Positions 10,260 to 21,486 of a stretch of 64,000 nt of DNA are shown here, one piece after another. The stretch spans positions 186,001 to 250,000 of the forward strand of contig NZ_JAQMWQ010000001.1 in assembly GCF_030403775.1 (NCBI RefSeq), given 5' to 3'. A program made the position numbers and the translations under genes. The notes beneath the pieces were generated by a model. The model had not been told where the DNA came from and ran no database searches. It worked only from the letters and a program-made list of their open reading frames with translations. How positions within the stretch are numbered: position 1 is the first letter of the stretch; each line of letters begins with the position of its first letter. This stretch comes from Paenibacillus sp. BSR1-1. Its GTDB lineage: Bacteria; Bacillota; Bacilli; Bacillales; Cytobacillaceae.

Positions 10260-11039
10260 CTACAATATTCCACCAAAACGGCGCTGGCGTTTTTGGAATA
10301 CTTCAATGGCTTCTAATAAATGTTCTTCACTAAAATCAGGCCATAACACATCCGTAAACCAAAACTCAGAGTATGCCAATTGCCAAAGCATAAAATTACT
10401 CAAGCGGATTTCACCACTGGTTCGAATTAAAAGATCCGGGTCGGCGAATTCTGATGTCATTAAATAGGAAGAAAATACTTGTTCGTCCAGCTCGTTCTCC
10501 TTTAATATACCACTTTTGCTATCATTTAAGACCTGTTTTACTGCATCGATAATTTCAGCTCTGCTTCCATAATTTAAGGCAAAGTTTAAAACTAGTCCAT
10601 TATTATGTTTAGTTTCCTCCATAGCTTTTTCAATCGCATGAAGTGTATGTACAGGAAGCTGATCTTTATATCCCATCATTTTTACTTGAACATTATTTTC
10701 AACTAATTCAGGAAGAAAGGTGCCCAAAAATTCTTCAGGTAATTTCATAATATATTCCACTTCGTTTTTTGGACGCTTCCAATTTTCTGTTGAAAATGCG
10801 TATAATGTCAACGTTTTAACCCCTAGATCATTTGCCAGCATTGTTGTTTTTCGGACAACCTTCATGCCTTCATGATGACCGGCAATCCGTGGCAGAGCTC
10901 TTTTTTTAGCCCAGCGACCATTACCATCCATAATAATCGCTACATGTTCAGGAACAGGTAATTTTTTTATTGCTTCTATTTTATCTCGGAGTGTGGAAGA
11001 GTTATTTTGGTTCTTCCAAAGCCTTAATTTATTAAACAT
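10260..11039 (-). CDS. uppS: Undecaprenyl diphosphate synthase
   Basis: UppS adds eight isopentenyl units to farnesyl diphosphate to give the C55 lipid carrier for cell-wall synthesis. The 259-residue cis-prenyltransferase has HVAIIMDGNGRWAKKR (catalytic Asp38), GHHEGMK, LYAFSTENWKRP, and the C-terminal RTSGEIRLSNFMLWQ and YSEFWFTDVLWPDF motifs. It is first in the uppS-cdsA-dxr-rasP unit; an extended -10 promoter is seen about 90 bases upstream. Confidence 0.97.
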   Translation of the reverse strand: MFNKLRLWKNQNNSSTLRDKIEAIKKLPVPEHVAIIMDGNGRWAKKRALPRIAGHHEGMKVVRKTTMLANDLGVKTLTLYAFSTENWKRPKNEVEYIMKLPEEFLGTFLPELVENNVQVKMMGYKDQLPVHTLHAIEKAMEETKHNNGLVLNFALNYGSRAEIIDAVKQVLNDSKSGILKENELDEQVFSSYLMTSEFADPDLLIRTSGEIRLSNFMLWQLAYSEFWFTDVLWPDFSEEHLLEAIEVFQKRQRRFGGIL

Positions 11040-11125
11040 AACATTGCTCCTCTAATTAATTAATCAGTTCCTCCGATATAAAGTGAAACTTCATATGTAT
11101 GTATGCTTTAAGGTAGTCTGCTATT

Positions 11126-11134
11126 ATCATACCA
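11126..11134 (-). promoter_or_regulatory. Extended -10 promoter candidate for uppS
   Basis: TGGTATGAT on the minus strand (TGN plus a 5/6 match to TATAAT) lies in the 217-base gap between frr and uppS, after the frr terminator. No clear -35 is seen. Confidence 0.4.
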
Positions 11135-11215
11135 AAAAAGCAGGAATATATCTCTATTAAATACCTTATGTAAAATAAAAGGAATTAAGAATAATGTTAT
11201 TCCTAATAAATAGTG

Positions 11216-11240
11216 AAAAAAACCCCCTTTACAGAGGGTT
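11216..11240 (-). terminator. Intrinsic terminator after frr
   Basis: Minus-strand hairpin AACCCTC ... GGGGGTT followed by a run of seven T, 17 bases after the frr stop. It ends the pyrH-frr unit. Confidence 0.8.
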
Positions 11241-11256
11241 CAATATATATTTCATC

Positions 11257-11814
11257 TTACACTTCCATAATTTCTTTTTCTTTGTCTTTGGTGATTTGAT
11301 CAATTTTATTGATATGTTCATCGGTTAACTTTTGAATATCATCAGAATATCCACGGAGGGCATCTTCGGTAATTTCCCCGTTTTTCTCAAGCTTCTTCAA
11401 ATCATCATTTGCATCCCGGCGAATGTTTCGAATGGCAATTTTAGCTTCTTCAGATGCCTTTTTTACCACTTTGACAAGCTCCTTACGGCGCTCTTCTGTT
11501 AATTGCGGGATGGCAATACGAATAATTGATCCGTCATTGCTTGGATTTAAGCCTAAATCAGACCTAAGAATGGCTTTTTCTATCTCACCAAGAATGGATT
11601 TGTCGTAAGGCTGAATCACCAGTAATCTTGCTTCAGGTGTTGTAATCCCTGCCAACTGATTCACAGGGGTTGGTGCACCATAATAGTCAACGGTTATTCT
11701 GTCTAATAAAGATGCACTTGCTCTTCCTGCACGGATGCTGGCAAGCTCACGAGTATACGATTGAATACCTTTTGTCATTCTATCTTTCGTCTGGCTGATA
11801 ACTTGTTTTGGCAT
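11257..11814 (-). CDS. frr: Ribosome recycling factor
   Basis: RRF, together with EF-G, splits post-termination ribosomes. The 185-residue product has the family length and motifs: N-terminal [20 protein letters not shown], then [31 protein letters not shown] and the C-terminal helix ending [10 protein letters not shown]. Its ATG overlaps the pyrH stop by one base (TAATG), so translation is coupled to pyrH. Confidence 0.97.
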   Translation of the reverse strand: MPKQVISQTKDRMTKGIQSYTRELASIRAGRASASLLDRITVDYYGAPTPVNQLAGITTPEARLLVIQPYDKSILGEIEKAILRSDLGLNPSNDGSIIRIAIPQLTEERRKELVKVVKKASEEAKIAIRNIRRDANDDLKKLEKNGEITEDALRGYSDDIQKLTDEHINKIDQITKDKEKEIMEV

Positions 11815-12539
11815 TAGTTTTTCCCCCTAACTATAGTTCCAATTTTTTCACCCAAAACGGCTTTTTTAATATTACCCTGTTCCATAATCGAGAATACGAT
11901 AAGCGGAATATCATTATCCATACATAAAGAAGAAGCGGTTGAATCCATAACTGCTAATCCTTCCTTTAGTACATCAAGGAATGATAAATCATCATATTTA
12001 ACAGCATTTGCATCGATACGCGGGTCTGCAGAATATACTCCATCAACATTATTCTTTGCCATTAAAATAACTTCCGCATCAATTTCAGCTGCACGCAGAG
12101 CAGCAGTAGTATCTGTTGAGAAATACGGATTTCCTGTGCCTGCTGCAAAAATAACAACCCGTTTTTTCTCCAAATGTCGGATTGCCCGGCGTCTAATATA
12201 GGGCTCAGCTACCTGACGCATCTCGATTGAAGTTTGCACACGTGATTCAATACCAAGGTGTTCTAAACTGTCTTGAAGCGCTAATGAGTTCATGACAGTA
12301 GCCAGCATTCCCATATAATCAGCAGTTGCCCGATCCATCCCCATTTCACTGCCAATTTTACCACGCCAAATATTGCCGCCGCCAACTACGACTGCTACCT
12401 CAACACCTAATTCTGCTATTTCTTTCACTTGTACTGCAATCGATTTGATAACAGAAGGTTTAATTCCAAAGCTTGATTCACCTGCAAGTGCCTCACCGCT
12501 TAATTTTAAAACAACGCGTTTGTACTTAGGACCGTTCAT
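11814..12539 (-). CDS. pyrH: Uridylate kinase
   Basis: PyrH phosphorylates UMP to UDP; bacterial forms are hexamers regulated by GTP and UTP. The 241-residue amino-acid-kinase protein has [16 protein letters not shown] at the N-terminus, [28 protein letters not shown] and [14 protein letters not shown]. The frame is open 18 codons upstream, but GGAGG sits 5 bases before the ATG at 12539 and the resulting length fits the family. It is coupled to frr; a terminator separates it from tsf. Confidence 0.96.
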   Translation of the reverse strand: MNGPKYKRVVLKLSGEALAGESSFGIKPSVIKSIAVQVKEIAELGVEVAVVVGGGNIWRGKIGSEMGMDRATADYMGMLATVMNSLALQDSLEHLGIESRVQTSIEMRQVAEPYIRRRAIRHLEKKRVVIFAAGTGNPYFSTDTTAALRAAEIDAEVILMAKNNVDGVYSADPRIDANAVKYDDLSFLDVLKEGLAVMDSTASSLCMDNDIPLIVFSIMEQGNIKKAVLGEKIGTIVRGKN

Positions 12540-12577
12540 ATAAACCTCCGTAATTATGTAAATTAGCTTACTCTTTA

Positions 12578-12607
12578 AAAATAGGGAACACAACGTGTCC
12601 CCTATTT
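12578..12607 (-). terminator. Intrinsic terminator after tsf
   Basis: Minus-strand stem AAATAGGG-ACAC / GTGT-CCCTATTT followed by TTTAAAG; located between tsf and pyrH. Confidence 0.7.
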
Positions 12608-12630
12608 AAAAACTATTTCTGTAACTTTGA

Positions 12631-13515
12631 CTATTGTTTATTAACTTGATTCATAACTTCTTCAGCAAAGTTATCTTCACGCTTTTCGATGCCTTCTCCT
12701 ACTTCGTAACGAATGAACTCACGAACAGTAGCACCTTTTGATTCAACAAATTGACGGACCTTTTGGTCAGGGTTCTTAACGAAAGTTTGGTCAAGTACAC
12801 AAACATCTTCAAAGTACTTTCCAAGACGGCCTTCAACCATTTTAGCAACAATATTTTCAGGCTTGCCTTCGTTAAGTGCTTGTTGTGTTAGAACTTGACG
12901 CTCGCGCTCAATTTCATCCTGTGAAACTTGGTCACGAGAAACATATTTTGGATTTAATGCAGCAATATGCATGGATACGTCTTTTGCTGCACTTGCATCA
13001 GTTGTACCTTCTAGAACTGTTAATACAGCGATACGGCCGCCCATGTGAAGGTATGCACCAAATGCATCATTATCTGTTTTTGATACTACAGCAAAACGGC
13101 GAAGTGAAAGCTTTTCACCAATTTTTGCAATCGCTGCATTGATGTGCTCATCAACAGTTGCTCCGTTTTCCATTTTTTGAGCAGTAGCTTCTTCAACAGT
13201 AGCTGGCTTGTTTTTAAGAAGGTGTGAAGAAAGCTCTTGAACAAGAGTTTGGAAACCTTCATTTTTCGCAACGAAATCTGTTTCAGAGTTTACTTCAAGG
13301 ATAACTGCATCGTTACCTTCCACAGAAATAGCAGCTAATCCTTCAGCAGCAATACGGTCTGCCTTCTTAGCAGCTTTTGAAATCCCTTTTTCACGTAACC
13401 AATCAATTGCTTGATCCATATCTCCATTAGTTTCTGTTAGCGCGTTTTTACAATCCATCATTCCTGCGCCCGTTTTTTCACGAAGTTCTTTTACCATTTG
13501 AGCAGTAACTGCCAT
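12631..13515 (-). CDS. tsf: Elongation factor Ts
   Basis: EF-Ts regenerates EF-Tu-GTP. The 294-residue product begins with the UBA-like domain [20 protein letters not shown], followed by [20 protein letters not shown] and the core signature [15 protein letters not shown]. It lies downstream of rpsB, the usual bacterial pairing, with a terminator-like hairpin in the 133-base gap. No strong promoter is visible in the gap, so expression probably relies on read-through from rpsB. Confidence 0.97.
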   Translation of the reverse strand: MAVTAQMVKELREKTGAGMMDCKNALTETNGDMDQAIDWLREKGISKAAKKADRIAAEGLAAISVEGNDAVILEVNSETDFVAKNEGFQTLVQELSSHLLKNKPATVEEATAQKMENGATVDEHINAAIAKIGEKLSLRRFAVVSKTDNDAFGAYLHMGGRIAVLTVLEGTTDASAAKDVSMHIAALNPKYVSRDQVSQDEIERERQVLTQQALNEGKPENIVAKMVEGRLGKYFEDVCVLDQTFVKNPDQKVRQFVESKGATVREFIRYEVGEGIEKREDNFAEEVMNQVNKQ

Positions 13516-13592
13516 AATTTATTTCCTCCTTTAATTACTATGTACTATACTCATATCTTAGCCATTCAAACTAAAGATAAACATTCTTTAAA

Positions 13593-13628
13593 AAAAGGTG
13601 ATAAAGGGTCTCCCTCTTATCACCTTTT
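13593..13628 (-). terminator. Terminator/attenuator between rpsB and tsf
   Basis: Minus-strand hairpin AAAAGGTGATAA ... TTATCACC followed by seven T, with inner GGG/CCC pairing. Because tsf has no obvious promoter of its own, this may be a partial terminator that sets S2 to EF-Ts ratios (inference). Confidence 0.75.
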
Positions 13629-13648
13629 AATTTGATCACTTCATTTAA

Positions 13649-14365
<717 letters not shown>

Positions 14366-14468
14366 CTAGTGGTTTGTTTTCCTCCGCTTGTCTCATTTTT
14401 AAACAGAAACTGTAATAAACAGCACCATCTGCTTAAATCAACAGGCGTGTGTATTAACACCATGAAAT

Positions 14469-14497
14469 AATATAGCATATGTACCTTCTACAATCAA
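14469..14497 (-). promoter_or_regulatory. Sigma-A-like promoter of rpsB
   Basis: Minus strand TTGATT (14492-14497), 17 bases, TGC-TATATT (14469-14474), so -35, spacing and extended -10 all fit. The long leader could host autoregulation by S2; no defined leader fold was recognised. Confidence 0.7.
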
Positions 14498-14519
14498 GAG
14501 AAAGTTTATTAAAAATAAA

Positions 14520-14543
14520 AATCCCCGGCAGATGCCGGGAATT
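14520..14543 (-). terminator. Intrinsic terminator after codY
   Basis: Minus-strand hairpin with a CCCGGC / GCCGGG core and loop ATCT, followed by ATTTTTATTTTT. It starts about 10 bases after the codY stop. Confidence 0.85.
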
Positions 14544-14553
14544 TTTTATCTAA

Positions 14554-15333
14554 TTAGTTAGATTTTAATTTACCAAGCTCAACAAGAAACTTATCATTTA
14601 ACACTTTGATGTAAGTTCCTTTCATTCCAAGGGAACGTGATTCAATTACTCCGGCACTTTCAAGCTTTCTTAATGCGTTAACAATCACAGAACGAGTAAT
14701 CCCAACACGGTCGGCAATCTTGGAGGCAACTAATAAGCCCTCATGACCATTAAGTTCTTCAAAAATATGTTCAATTGCTTCAAGCTCACTGTATGATAAT
14801 GAACTGATAGCCATTTGAACAACAGCTTTACTTCTTGCTTCTTCTTCAATCTCTTGTGATTTTTCATGTAAAATTTCTGTACCAACAACCGTTGCACCAT
14901 ATTCTGCAAGAATAAGATCTTCATCATGAAACTTCTCATGTAATCTTGCCAGTATTAAAGTTCCTAGGCGCTCCCCACCACCAATAATTGGTACAATCGT
15001 GGTTAATCCTTCACGGAATAAATCTCTATTTTCAACTGGGAAAGCAGTATATTGACTTTCAATATCAAGGTTCGAAGATGTTTCTTGAATATTGAATAAG
15101 CTGTTTGTATATTCTTCAGGAAATTGACGATCCTCAAACATCTTTTTCATTCTTTCATTTTCGATTTGCTGATAAATCGAATAACCTAGCAGCTTTCCGC
15201 GGCGACTAACGATGTAAACATTTGATTCAATAATTTCACTTAAAATTTCCGACATTTCTTTAAAGTTTACAGGCTTCCCTGCTGCTTTTTGCAATAAAAC
15301 ATTAATCCTTCTTGTTTTTGTAAGTAAATCCAT
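14554..15333 (-). CDS. codY: Global transcriptional regulator CodY
   Basis: CodY senses branched-chain amino acids and GTP and represses nitrogen, amino-acid and stationary-phase genes. The 259-residue product has an N-terminal GAF domain (about 1-155) starting [19 protein letters not shown] and a C-terminal winged helix-turn-helix with [20 protein letters not shown] at about 205-224. It ends the hslV-hslU-codY unit and is followed by a strong terminator. B. subtilis has the same order with codV (xerC) first; here that gene is a stub. Confidence 0.97.
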   Translation of the reverse strand: MDLLTKTRRINVLLQKAAGKPVNFKEMSEILSEIIESNVYIVSRRGKLLGYSIYQQIENERMKKMFEDRQFPEEYTNSLFNIQETSSNLDIESQYTAFPVENRDLFREGLTTIVPIIGGGERLGTLILARLHEKFHDEDLILAEYGATVVGTEILHEKSQEIEEEARSKAVVQMAISSLSYSELEAIEHIFEELNGHEGLLVASKIADRVGITRSVIVNALRKLESAGVIESRSLGMKGTYIKVLNDKFLVELGKLKSN

Positions 15334-15415
15334 CTGTTTCTTCCTCCTAATTAACTACAACCATTATTAAATTTTATTTGTTAAACGATTATTGCAACAT
15401 ATTAGGCAATTCGTT

Positions 15416-16819
15416 CTAAAGAATAAATTGGCTTAAATCTTTATTTTTAGAAATAGCTCCAAGTTTTTCTTCTACATATTGCGGCGTGATGGTGATTTTC
15501 TCCATCGAGATTTCTGGAGCTTCAAACGAAAGATCTTCTAAAAGCTTCTCTAAAATCGTATGAAGTCTTCTCGCCCCAATATTATCTGTATTTTGATTCA
15601 CTTCGTAAGCTACTTCGGCTATTCTACGAATAGCATCGTCAGAAAATTCAATTTGTATACCTTCTGTTTCCAATAATGCTTGATATTGCTTAATTAATGC
15701 ATGATCTGGCTCGATCAGAATCCGGAAAAAGTCCTCAACCGTTAATTTTGTCAGCTCAACACGGATTGGAAAACGTCCTTGAAGCTCGGGAATTAAATCT
15801 GAAGGTTTTGCCATATGGAAGGCGCCCGCAGCAATAAATAAAATATGATCCGTCTTAATCGTTCCATATTTAGTTACCACTGTGGATCCCTCTACAACAG
15901 GCAAAATATCCCTTTGAACGCCTTCTCGTGATACATCCGCAGAAGACCCCCCCGAATTCTTACTTGCAATTTTGTCGATTTCATCAATGAATATGATACC
16001 TGTTTGTTCAGCACGATAAATAGCTTCGGAAGATACTTCGTCCATATCAATGAGCTTTGAAGCCTCTTCATTTGTTAAGACTTTTCTTGCTTCACGAACA
16101 GTTAATTTTCTTTTTTTGTGTTTCTTCGGCATAAAGCTGCTTAAGGCGTCCTGCATATTCATGCCCATTTGTTCAATTCCTGAGCCTTGAAGCATATCAA
16201 ACATCGATGGTGCCTGCTCTTCAACTTCAACCGTAACGATTTCTTCCTCAAGCTGTCCGAGTGCCAGCTTTTCTTTCACAATTTTCCGCTTTTCTTGAAT
16301 AGAATAATCTTCTTGATGATTTTCCTGCTCTCCAGATGAACTTCCGCCTCCGAATAACATTTCTAGAGGATTCTTATAGTTATTAGACTTTTTTGCAGAA
16401 GGAACAAGCAAATCGACAAGCCTTACATTCGCATTTTCTTCGGCACGTTCTTTTACACTATTCATTCGATCTTCTTTTACCAAGCGGACAGAGGTTTCAG
16501 CTAAATCGCGGACCATTGATTCCACATCACGGCCGACATAGCCAACTTCGGTAAATTTAGTGGCTTCCACTTTTATAAATGGTGCACCCACCAATTTAGC
16601 GATTCTTCTTGCGATTTCTGTTTTACCAACACCTGTAGGACCAATCATCAAAATGTTTTTAGGAATAATCTCATCGCGGAGCTTTTCATTCAATAAGCCT
16701 CTTCTATATCGGTTCCTTAGCGCAATTGCAACTGCCTTCTTAGCATCCTTTTGCCCAATAATATATTGATCCAGTTTTTCAACAATTTGTCTCGGGGTTA
16801 AATTAGTTGTTCGTCCCAT
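15416..16819 (-). CDS. hslU: HslU/ClpY ATPase subunit of HslVU protease
   Basis: HslU is the hexameric AAA+ unfoldase that feeds the HslV peptidase. The 467-residue protein has [20 protein letters not shown], Walker A GPTGVGKT at 60-67, [13 protein letters not shown] pore region at 93-105, a long inserted I domain (about 110-245), Walker B IIFIDEID at 275-282 and a C-terminal tail ending LSQFIL that docks into HslV. The open frame runs 21 codons further upstream, but AAAGGAG lies 10 bases before ATG 16819 and the length equals B. subtilis ClpY. The gene follows hslV by 20 bases. Confidence 0.97.
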   Translation of the reverse strand: MGRTTNLTPRQIVEKLDQYIIGQKDAKKAVAIALRNRYRRGLLNEKLRDEIIPKNILMIGPTGVGKTEIARRIAKLVGAPFIKVEATKFTEVGYVGRDVESMVRDLAETSVRLVKEDRMNSVKERAEENANVRLVDLLVPSAKKSNNYKNPLEMLFGGGSSSGEQENHQEDYSIQEKRKIVKEKLALGQLEEEIVTVEVEEQAPSMFDMLQGSGIEQMGMNMQDALSSFMPKKHKKRKLTVREARKVLTNEEASKLIDMDEVSSEAIYRAEQTGIIFIDEIDKIASKNSGGSSADVSREGVQRDILPVVEGSTVVTKYGTIKTDHILFIAAGAFHMAKPSDLIPELQGRFPIRVELTKLTVEDFFRILIEPDHALIKQYQALLETEGIQIEFSDDAIRRIAEVAYEVNQNTDNIGARRLHTILEKLLEDLSFEAPEISMEKITITPQYVEEKLGAISKNKDLSQFIL

Positions 16820-16839
16820 TATTTTAAGTCTCCTTTCCG

Positions 16840-17382
16840 TTATAGCTCTTCCACGACAATATTGTGGTTCGTGTAAACACAAATTTCAGCAGCTATTTCT
16901 AAAGAAGCTTTGGCAATTTCTTTTGCAGATAGATGCTCTCCAGCATATTTCTTTAAGGAACGTCCTGCAGATAAAGCGTAATTTCCACCCGAGCCTATAG
17001 CTAGAATCCCATCATCAGGTTCGATTACCTCTCCAGTTCCTGAAACAAGCAGTAAATTTTCTCGGTCCATGACAATTAACATTGCTTCAAGCTTTCTTAA
17101 AATTTTATCGCTTCTCCACTCTTTAGCAAGCTCAACAGCTGCCCTTTGAAGATTGCCGTTAAATTCCTCCAGTTTTCCTTCAAATAATTCAAAAAGAGTG
17201 AAAGCGTCTGCAACTGAACCCGCAAAACCGGCTAATACTTTTCCATTAAATATCTTTCGCACTTTTCTTGCTGTATGTTTCATCACAACAGCATTTCCAA
17301 ATGTCACTTGACCATCACCGGACATTGAACATTCCCCATTATGATGGATAGCAAATATAGTTGTCGCATGAAATTGATTCAT
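16840..17382 (-). CDS. hslV: HslV/ClpQ peptidase subunit of HslVU protease
   Basis: HslV is the proteasome-like N-terminal-nucleophile peptidase partnered by HslU. The 180-residue product has [42 protein letters not shown] and [25 protein letters not shown] lies 9 bases before the ATG at 17382, which is preferred over the ATG at 17391. The N-terminus is MNQFHATT. B. subtilis ClpQ uses Ser-2 as the nucleophile, but residue 2 here is Asn, so activity would need removal of a short propeptide to expose Thr-7 (inference). Upstream lies a decayed xerC instead of the usual intact codV. Confidence 0.95.
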   Translation of the reverse strand: MNQFHATTIFAIHHNGECSMSGDGQVTFGNAVVMKHTARKVRKIFNGKVLAGFAGSVADAFTLFELFEGKLEEFNGNLQRAAVELAKEWRSDKILRKLEAMLIVMDRENLLLVSGTGEVIEPDDGILAIGSGGNYALSAGRSLKKYAGEHLSAKEIAKASLEIAAEICVYTNHNIVVEEL

Positions 17383-17464
17383 ACCAATCATCCTCCTTCA
17401 GGAGTAGTCAGAAATACATAAAATAAAAAATAATTATGTAACTGTAAATACATACGCAAATAAC

Positions 17465-17582
17465 CTATAGGAAATCACTGATATCATGATGATAATGTTC
17501 AATTTTATATTGTGCGTAATTCCTCTTTAATTGTAAATACTCCTTAAATAACTTTAATAAAAGATTCACAATTGCTTTCCAT
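17465..17582 (-). pseudogene. xerC: Remnant of xerC/codV tyrosine recombinase (5' end only, frameshifted)
   Basis: Between trmFO and hslV, where xerC (codV) belongs, only 118 bases resemble it. Reading from ATG 17582 gives MESNCESFIKVI and a stop. Shifting frame by one base after the lysine codon gives LFKEYLQLKRNYAQYKIEHY followed by HHDISDFL and a TAG at 17465. This matches the N-terminal SAM-like domain of B. subtilis CodV (KLFVEYLQIEKNYSQYTIVN). The remaining ~260 codons, including the catalytic R-H-R-Y domain, are missing; the 82 bases before hslV show no similarity to it. So the gene is inactivated by both a frameshift and a large deletion. Confidence 0.8.
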
Positions 17583-17595
17583 GGGGCTTACTTCA

Positions 17596-17634
17596 CAAGG
17601 GCTATTAAATAGTAACATACTTCAATAACCCTTG
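17596..17634. repeat. Inverted repeat between trmFO and xerC remnant
   Basis: CAAGGGTTATT / AATAGCCCTTG on the minus strand form an 11-bp stem (one G-U) with a 17-base loop, 9 bases after the trmFO stop. No T-tract follows, so it is not a standard terminator. Confidence 0.5.
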
Positions 17635-17643
17635 CAATAAATT

Positions 17644-18951
17644 TTACAAAACTTTCACAAAGTTCTGAATTGTTTCTAACGCACGATTTGCATGTTGTAA
17701 ATTTCTTTCCTGCTTTCCTTTTATCTTAACAGGCAGCTCCGGAAATAATCCAAAGTTTGCATTCATCGGCTGAAAATTGTCTGGATTTGCCGTAGTGATA
17801 TAACGAGCCATACTGCCGATAGCTGTTTCAGCAGGAAGCTCGATTGTTTCCTTTCCTTCTACAAGACGAGCAGCATTTATTCCAGCAATTAATCCGCTGG
17901 CAGCTGATTCCACATATCCTTCTACTCCTGTCATTTGTCCAGCAAAAAATAAATCTTCACGATTTCTGAATTGGTAGGTAGCCTTTAATACCTTTGGTGA
18001 ATTAATAAACGTATTCCGATGCATAACTCCATAACGGATAATTTCTGCATTCTCCAGCCCTGGAATTAATTGAATGACTTCCTTTTGGGCCCCCCATTTT
18101 AAATGTGTCTGAAAACCGACAATATTGAAAAGAGTTCCGGCGGCATCGTCCTGCCGAAGCTGTACAACTGCAAATGGTCTCTTCCCTGTTTTCGGATCCT
18201 CAAGACCAACAGGTTTTAATGGCCCAAACAACATGGTCTTCTTTCCTCTTGAAGCCATAACTTCAATCGGCATACAGCCTTCAAAAAAGATTTCCTTTTC
18301 AAATTCTTTCAATGGGACCGTTTCTGCAGCGATTAACGCTTCATAAAAACGATTAAACTCTTCCTCTGTCATCGGGCAATTTAAATAAGCAGCTTCTCCC
18401 TTATCATATCGGGATTTCAAATACACTTTCTCCATATCAATACTGTCTTTTTCAAGAATAGGGGCAGCAGCATCATAAAAATAAAGATAATCTTCTCCGG
18501 TTAGTTTTTTTAATTGCGCTGAAAGGTCCGGGCTAGTCAGCGGCCCAGTTGCAATTACAGTCGGGCCAGATGGAATTTCTGATACTTCTTCATTCATAAC
18601 GGTAACATTTTCATGGTTTTTCACCATTTCTGTCACTTTCGCAGCAAATTCATGGCGGTCCACCGCCAAGGCGCCTCCCGCCGGTACAGAGCAGGCATCT
18701 GCAGCCGCAATAATAACAGAATCCAGCCTCCGCATTTCCTCCTTTAATACACCCACTGCATTAGTCAATGTATTTGCTCTTAATGAATTGCTGCAAACTA
18801 ATTCAGCGAATTTATCGGTATGATGTGCAGGGGTCTGTCTAACAGGACGCATTTCGAATAAACGCACCTTCACTCCTCGTTTTGCAATCTGCCATGCAGC
18901 TTCACTGCCGGCAAGTCCCGCACCAACTACGTTAACTGTAACATCTTTCAT
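17644..18951 (-). CDS. trmFO: Methylenetetrahydrofolate-tRNA-(uracil-5-)-methyltransferase TrmFO
   Basis: TrmFO (Gid) makes ribothymidine-54 in the tRNA T-loop using methylene-THF and FAD. The 435-residue protein opens [20 protein letters not shown] (FAD dinucleotide fold) and contains [34 protein letters not shown] and [19 protein letters not shown]. It follows topA, as in B. subtilis, and precedes the xerC stub. Confidence 0.97.
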   Translation of the reverse strand: MKDVTVNVVGAGLAGSEAAWQIAKRGVKVRLFEMRPVRQTPAHHTDKFAELVCSNSLRANTLTNAVGVLKEEMRRLDSVIIAAADACSVPAGGALAVDRHEFAAKVTEMVKNHENVTVMNEEVSEIPSGPTVIATGPLTSPDLSAQLKKLTGEDYLYFYDAAAPILEKDSIDMEKVYLKSRYDKGEAAYLNCPMTEEEFNRFYEALIAAETVPLKEFEKEIFFEGCMPIEVMASRGKKTMLFGPLKPVGLEDPKTGKRPFAVVQLRQDDAAGTLFNIVGFQTHLKWGAQKEVIQLIPGLENAEIIRYGVMHRNTFINSPKVLKATYQFRNREDLFFAGQMTGVEGYVESAASGLIAGINAARLVEGKETIELPAETAIGSMARYITTANPDNFQPMNANFGLFPELPVKIKGKQERNLQHANRALETIQNFVKVL

Positions 18952-19074
18952 ATATAAACCTCCTGAAATCTTGCTGATGGAATATGTATATTAATAACCT
19001 TCCCTCATTTAAGTCCAACTTGCATTGTACTATACGAATCAAAAAGAAAAAAGTTTTAAATACCAATAAAAATA

Positions 19075-19099
19075 AAAGAGCGGGCTTTGCCCACTCTTT
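19075..19099 (-). terminator. Intrinsic terminator overlapping end of topA
   Basis: Minus-strand stem AAAGAGTGGGC / GCCCGCTCTTT (one G-U), loop AAA, then TATTTTTATT. The upstream arm overlaps the topA TAA stop codon. Confidence 0.8.
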
Positions 19100-21176
19100 A
19101 GCTTTGCGGTTCTTCCTTGTAATCACAACTTACACATTGAACTTGGACACCCTTTTTTAATTTCTTTTCTACAAGGAGTCCTTCGCATTTAGGACAAGTT
19201 CTTGGCAGTGGTTTATCCCAGGAAATAAACTCACATTCCGGATAATTGGTGCATCCGTAAAACAGCCTTTTTTTCTTGCTTTTACGCTCGATAATTTGCC
19301 CTTCTTTACATGTAGGACAAGTTACCCCGATTTCTTTGACAATTGGTTTTGTGTTGCGGCAATCAGGGAAATTGCTGCAGGCCATAAACTTTCCGTACCG
19401 TCCCATCTTAAAAACCATCGGACTGCCACAGTTCTCACAATCCTCGCCTGCCGGTTCGTCTTTTATTTCTATTTTTTCCATTTCTTGTTCCGCTATTTTT
19501 AAATGTTTCTCGAAATCAACGTAAAATGCATCAATCAGTTTTACCCACTGCATTTTTCCATCTTCTACATAGTCTAATCCTTTTTCCAATCTGGCTGTAA
19601 ATTCCACATCTATGATTTCAGGGAAAAATTCCATCATCACTTCATCGACTATTTCTCCAAGCTCAGTTGGGACAAAACGTTTATTATCGAGAGCAACATA
19701 ACCGCGTTTTTGAATGGTATCTAATGTTGGAGCATACGTGGACGGCCGTCCAATTCCGAGCTCCTCTAACGTTTTAACAAGCCTTGCTTCTGTGTACCTT
19801 GGCGGCGGCTGGGTAAAATGCTGTTTAGGGTCAATATCCTTTTGAAATATTTCGTCCCCTTCCTTTAGGTCTGGGAGCATCTTATTCGGACCATCCTCTT
19901 GATCATCGGTTCCCTCGACATAAACCTTCATAAAGCCCGGAAACTTTATTTTTGAGCCAGTTGACCGGAATAGAACATTGCCATTTTGCAGGTCAACACT
20001 CATCGTATCCATTACTGCTTGCGCCATTTGACTTGCTAAAAATCGATCCCAAATCAACTTATATAACCGAAATTGATCCCGGGAGAGAAACCCTTTTATG
20101 CTATCTGGATTCCTAAAAGTACTCGTTGGACGAATCGCTTCATGTGCATCCTGGGCATTGGCGGATTTTTTTTCTTTCTTTTGCTCATCTTTTAGAAAAT
20201 TCTCGCCAAATTCAGCTTTAATATAATCTGCTGCCTCAGTTTGAGCAACTTCAGAGATTCGGGTGGAATCTGTTCTCATGTAGGTTATGAGACCAACCGT
20301 TCCTTCTTTGCCTAGCTCGATTCCTTCATAAAGCTGTTGAGCAAGCATCATCGTTTTCTTAGCACGAAAGTTTAGCTTTCTCGCTGCTTCTTGCTGCAGA
20401 GAAGAAGTAATAAAAGGTGGTGCCGGATTGCGTTTTCGCTCTTTCTTAGTGACGGAGATAACCTTAAACTTATTACCATCGATTTCATTTAGGACCGTTT
20501 TGACATCCTGCTCTGATTTAAGCCCAGTTCTTTCCCCGCCAACAAGAGAATGAAAACTGCCGCTAAACTGATTTTTTCCCTTTAGAAATTCTGCTTCAAT
20601 TGTCCAATATTCTTCAGGAACAAAAGCTTTTATTTCTTTTTCCCGATCAATAATCAAGCGGACAGCAACAGATTGAACCCGTCCAGCACTTAGCCCCTTT
20701 TTGACTTTTTTCCACAAGAGAGGGCTGATATTATATCCGACAAGACGGTCTAATATTCTTCTCGCTTGCTGGGCATCAACTAAATCCATGTTTATTGACC
20801 GGGGCTGCTTAAACGATTCTTTAATCGCATCTTTTGTGATTTCATTAAAAACCACTCGACAGTCAGAATGAATATCAACATCCAAACTTTGCGCCAAATG
20901 CCAGGCAATTGCTTCCCCTTCGCGATCAGGGTCGGCCGCCAGAAAGACTTTTTTTGCTTTTTTCGCCGCCGTCTTTAATTCCTTTAGAACAGGCCCTTTA
21001 CCACGTATAGTTATATATTTTGGTTCAAATTGGTTTTCTGCATTGACACCCATTTGACTTCGTGGTAAATCCCGAACATGCCCCATGGATGCTTTTACTT
21101 TATATTTATTCCCTAAATAGCGTTCAATTGTTTTCGCTTTTGCTGGCGATTCGACAATTACAAGAAAATCTGCCAT
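19098..21176 (-). CDS. topA: DNA topoisomerase I
   Basis: TopA relaxes negative supercoils through a transient 5'-phosphotyrosine nick. The 692-residue type IA enzyme has a Toprim domain ([19 protein letters not shown] at 4-22; [13 protein letters not shown] at 82-94), [15 protein letters not shown], the active-site [14 protein letters not shown] with Tyr299, and three C-terminal Cys4 zinc motifs (CENCGSPM...CSNFPDC, CPTCKEG...CTNYPEC, CPKCEGL...CVSC). Length matches B. subtilis. A good sigma-A promoter lies at 21297-21325. Confidence 0.98.
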   Translation of the reverse strand: MADFLVIVESPAKAKTIERYLGNKYKVKASMGHVRDLPRSQMGVNAENQFEPKYITIRGKGPVLKELKTAAKKAKKVFLAADPDREGEAIAWHLAQSLDVDIHSDCRVVFNEITKDAIKESFKQPRSINMDLVDAQQARRILDRLVGYNISPLLWKKVKKGLSAGRVQSVAVRLIIDREKEIKAFVPEEYWTIEAEFLKGKNQFSGSFHSLVGGERTGLKSEQDVKTVLNEIDGNKFKVISVTKKERKRNPAPPFITSSLQQEAARKLNFRAKKTMMLAQQLYEGIELGKEGTVGLITYMRTDSTRISEVAQTEAADYIKAEFGENFLKDEQKKEKKSANAQDAHEAIRPTSTFRNPDSIKGFLSRDQFRLYKLIWDRFLASQMAQAVMDTMSVDLQNGNVLFRSTGSKIKFPGFMKVYVEGTDDQEDGPNKMLPDLKEGDEIFQKDIDPKQHFTQPPPRYTEARLVKTLEELGIGRPSTYAPTLDTIQKRGYVALDNKRFVPTELGEIVDEVMMEFFPEIIDVEFTARLEKGLDYVEDGKMQWVKLIDAFYVDFEKHLKIAEQEMEKIEIKDEPAGEDCENCGSPMVFKMGRYGKFMACSNFPDCRNTKPIVKEIGVTCPTCKEGQIIERKSKKKRLFYGCTNYPECEFISWDKPLPRTCPKCEGLLVEKKLKKGVQVQCVSCDYKEEPQS

Positions 21177-21486
21177 TTAAATATCCTCCTTAGAGGGAAG
21201 TATGAAAGCACCTTGAAGACGGCAAAAAGCCAGTTTCTAAGAGGCTAACAAGTTGAGTAGTTTTTCTAAATTCCAGTTATACCAATTTAACCGGATAAAA
21301 TACTGCCCTATCCCATGTTTTTCAATTCTATATAAAATGAATTTTATTTATACTTATTTTAAATATTCTTTTTTTCGAACGTCTGATGGAAAATGTATAA
21401 CATATTAGAAATAATTTCAACCTTTTTTAGCTAATTTCTCCATTAATCAATAAAAAACCTGCAATTATCTAGAATTTTATTCTAAT
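21177..21486. other. 310-base gap between topA and dprA
   Basis: AT-rich non-coding sequence. It holds the topA ribosome site (AAGGAGG just before the start) and the topA promoter at 21297-21325. A weak hairpin (TAGAAT / ATTCTA) just after the dprA stop lacks a convincing T-tract. I see no gene, RNA or repeat in the rest. Confidence 0.6.
21297..21325 (-). promoter_or_regulatory. Sigma-A-like promoter of topA
   Basis: Minus-strand TTGAAA (21320-21325), 17 bases, TATTTT (21297-21302). It predicts a leader of about 115 bases. Confidence 0.5.

Noticed and set aside
18932..19126. 64-codon minus-strand open frame between topA and trmFO
   Set aside because: Composition is that of AT-rich spacer, it overlaps the topA terminator and both neighbouring genes, and no motif is visible.
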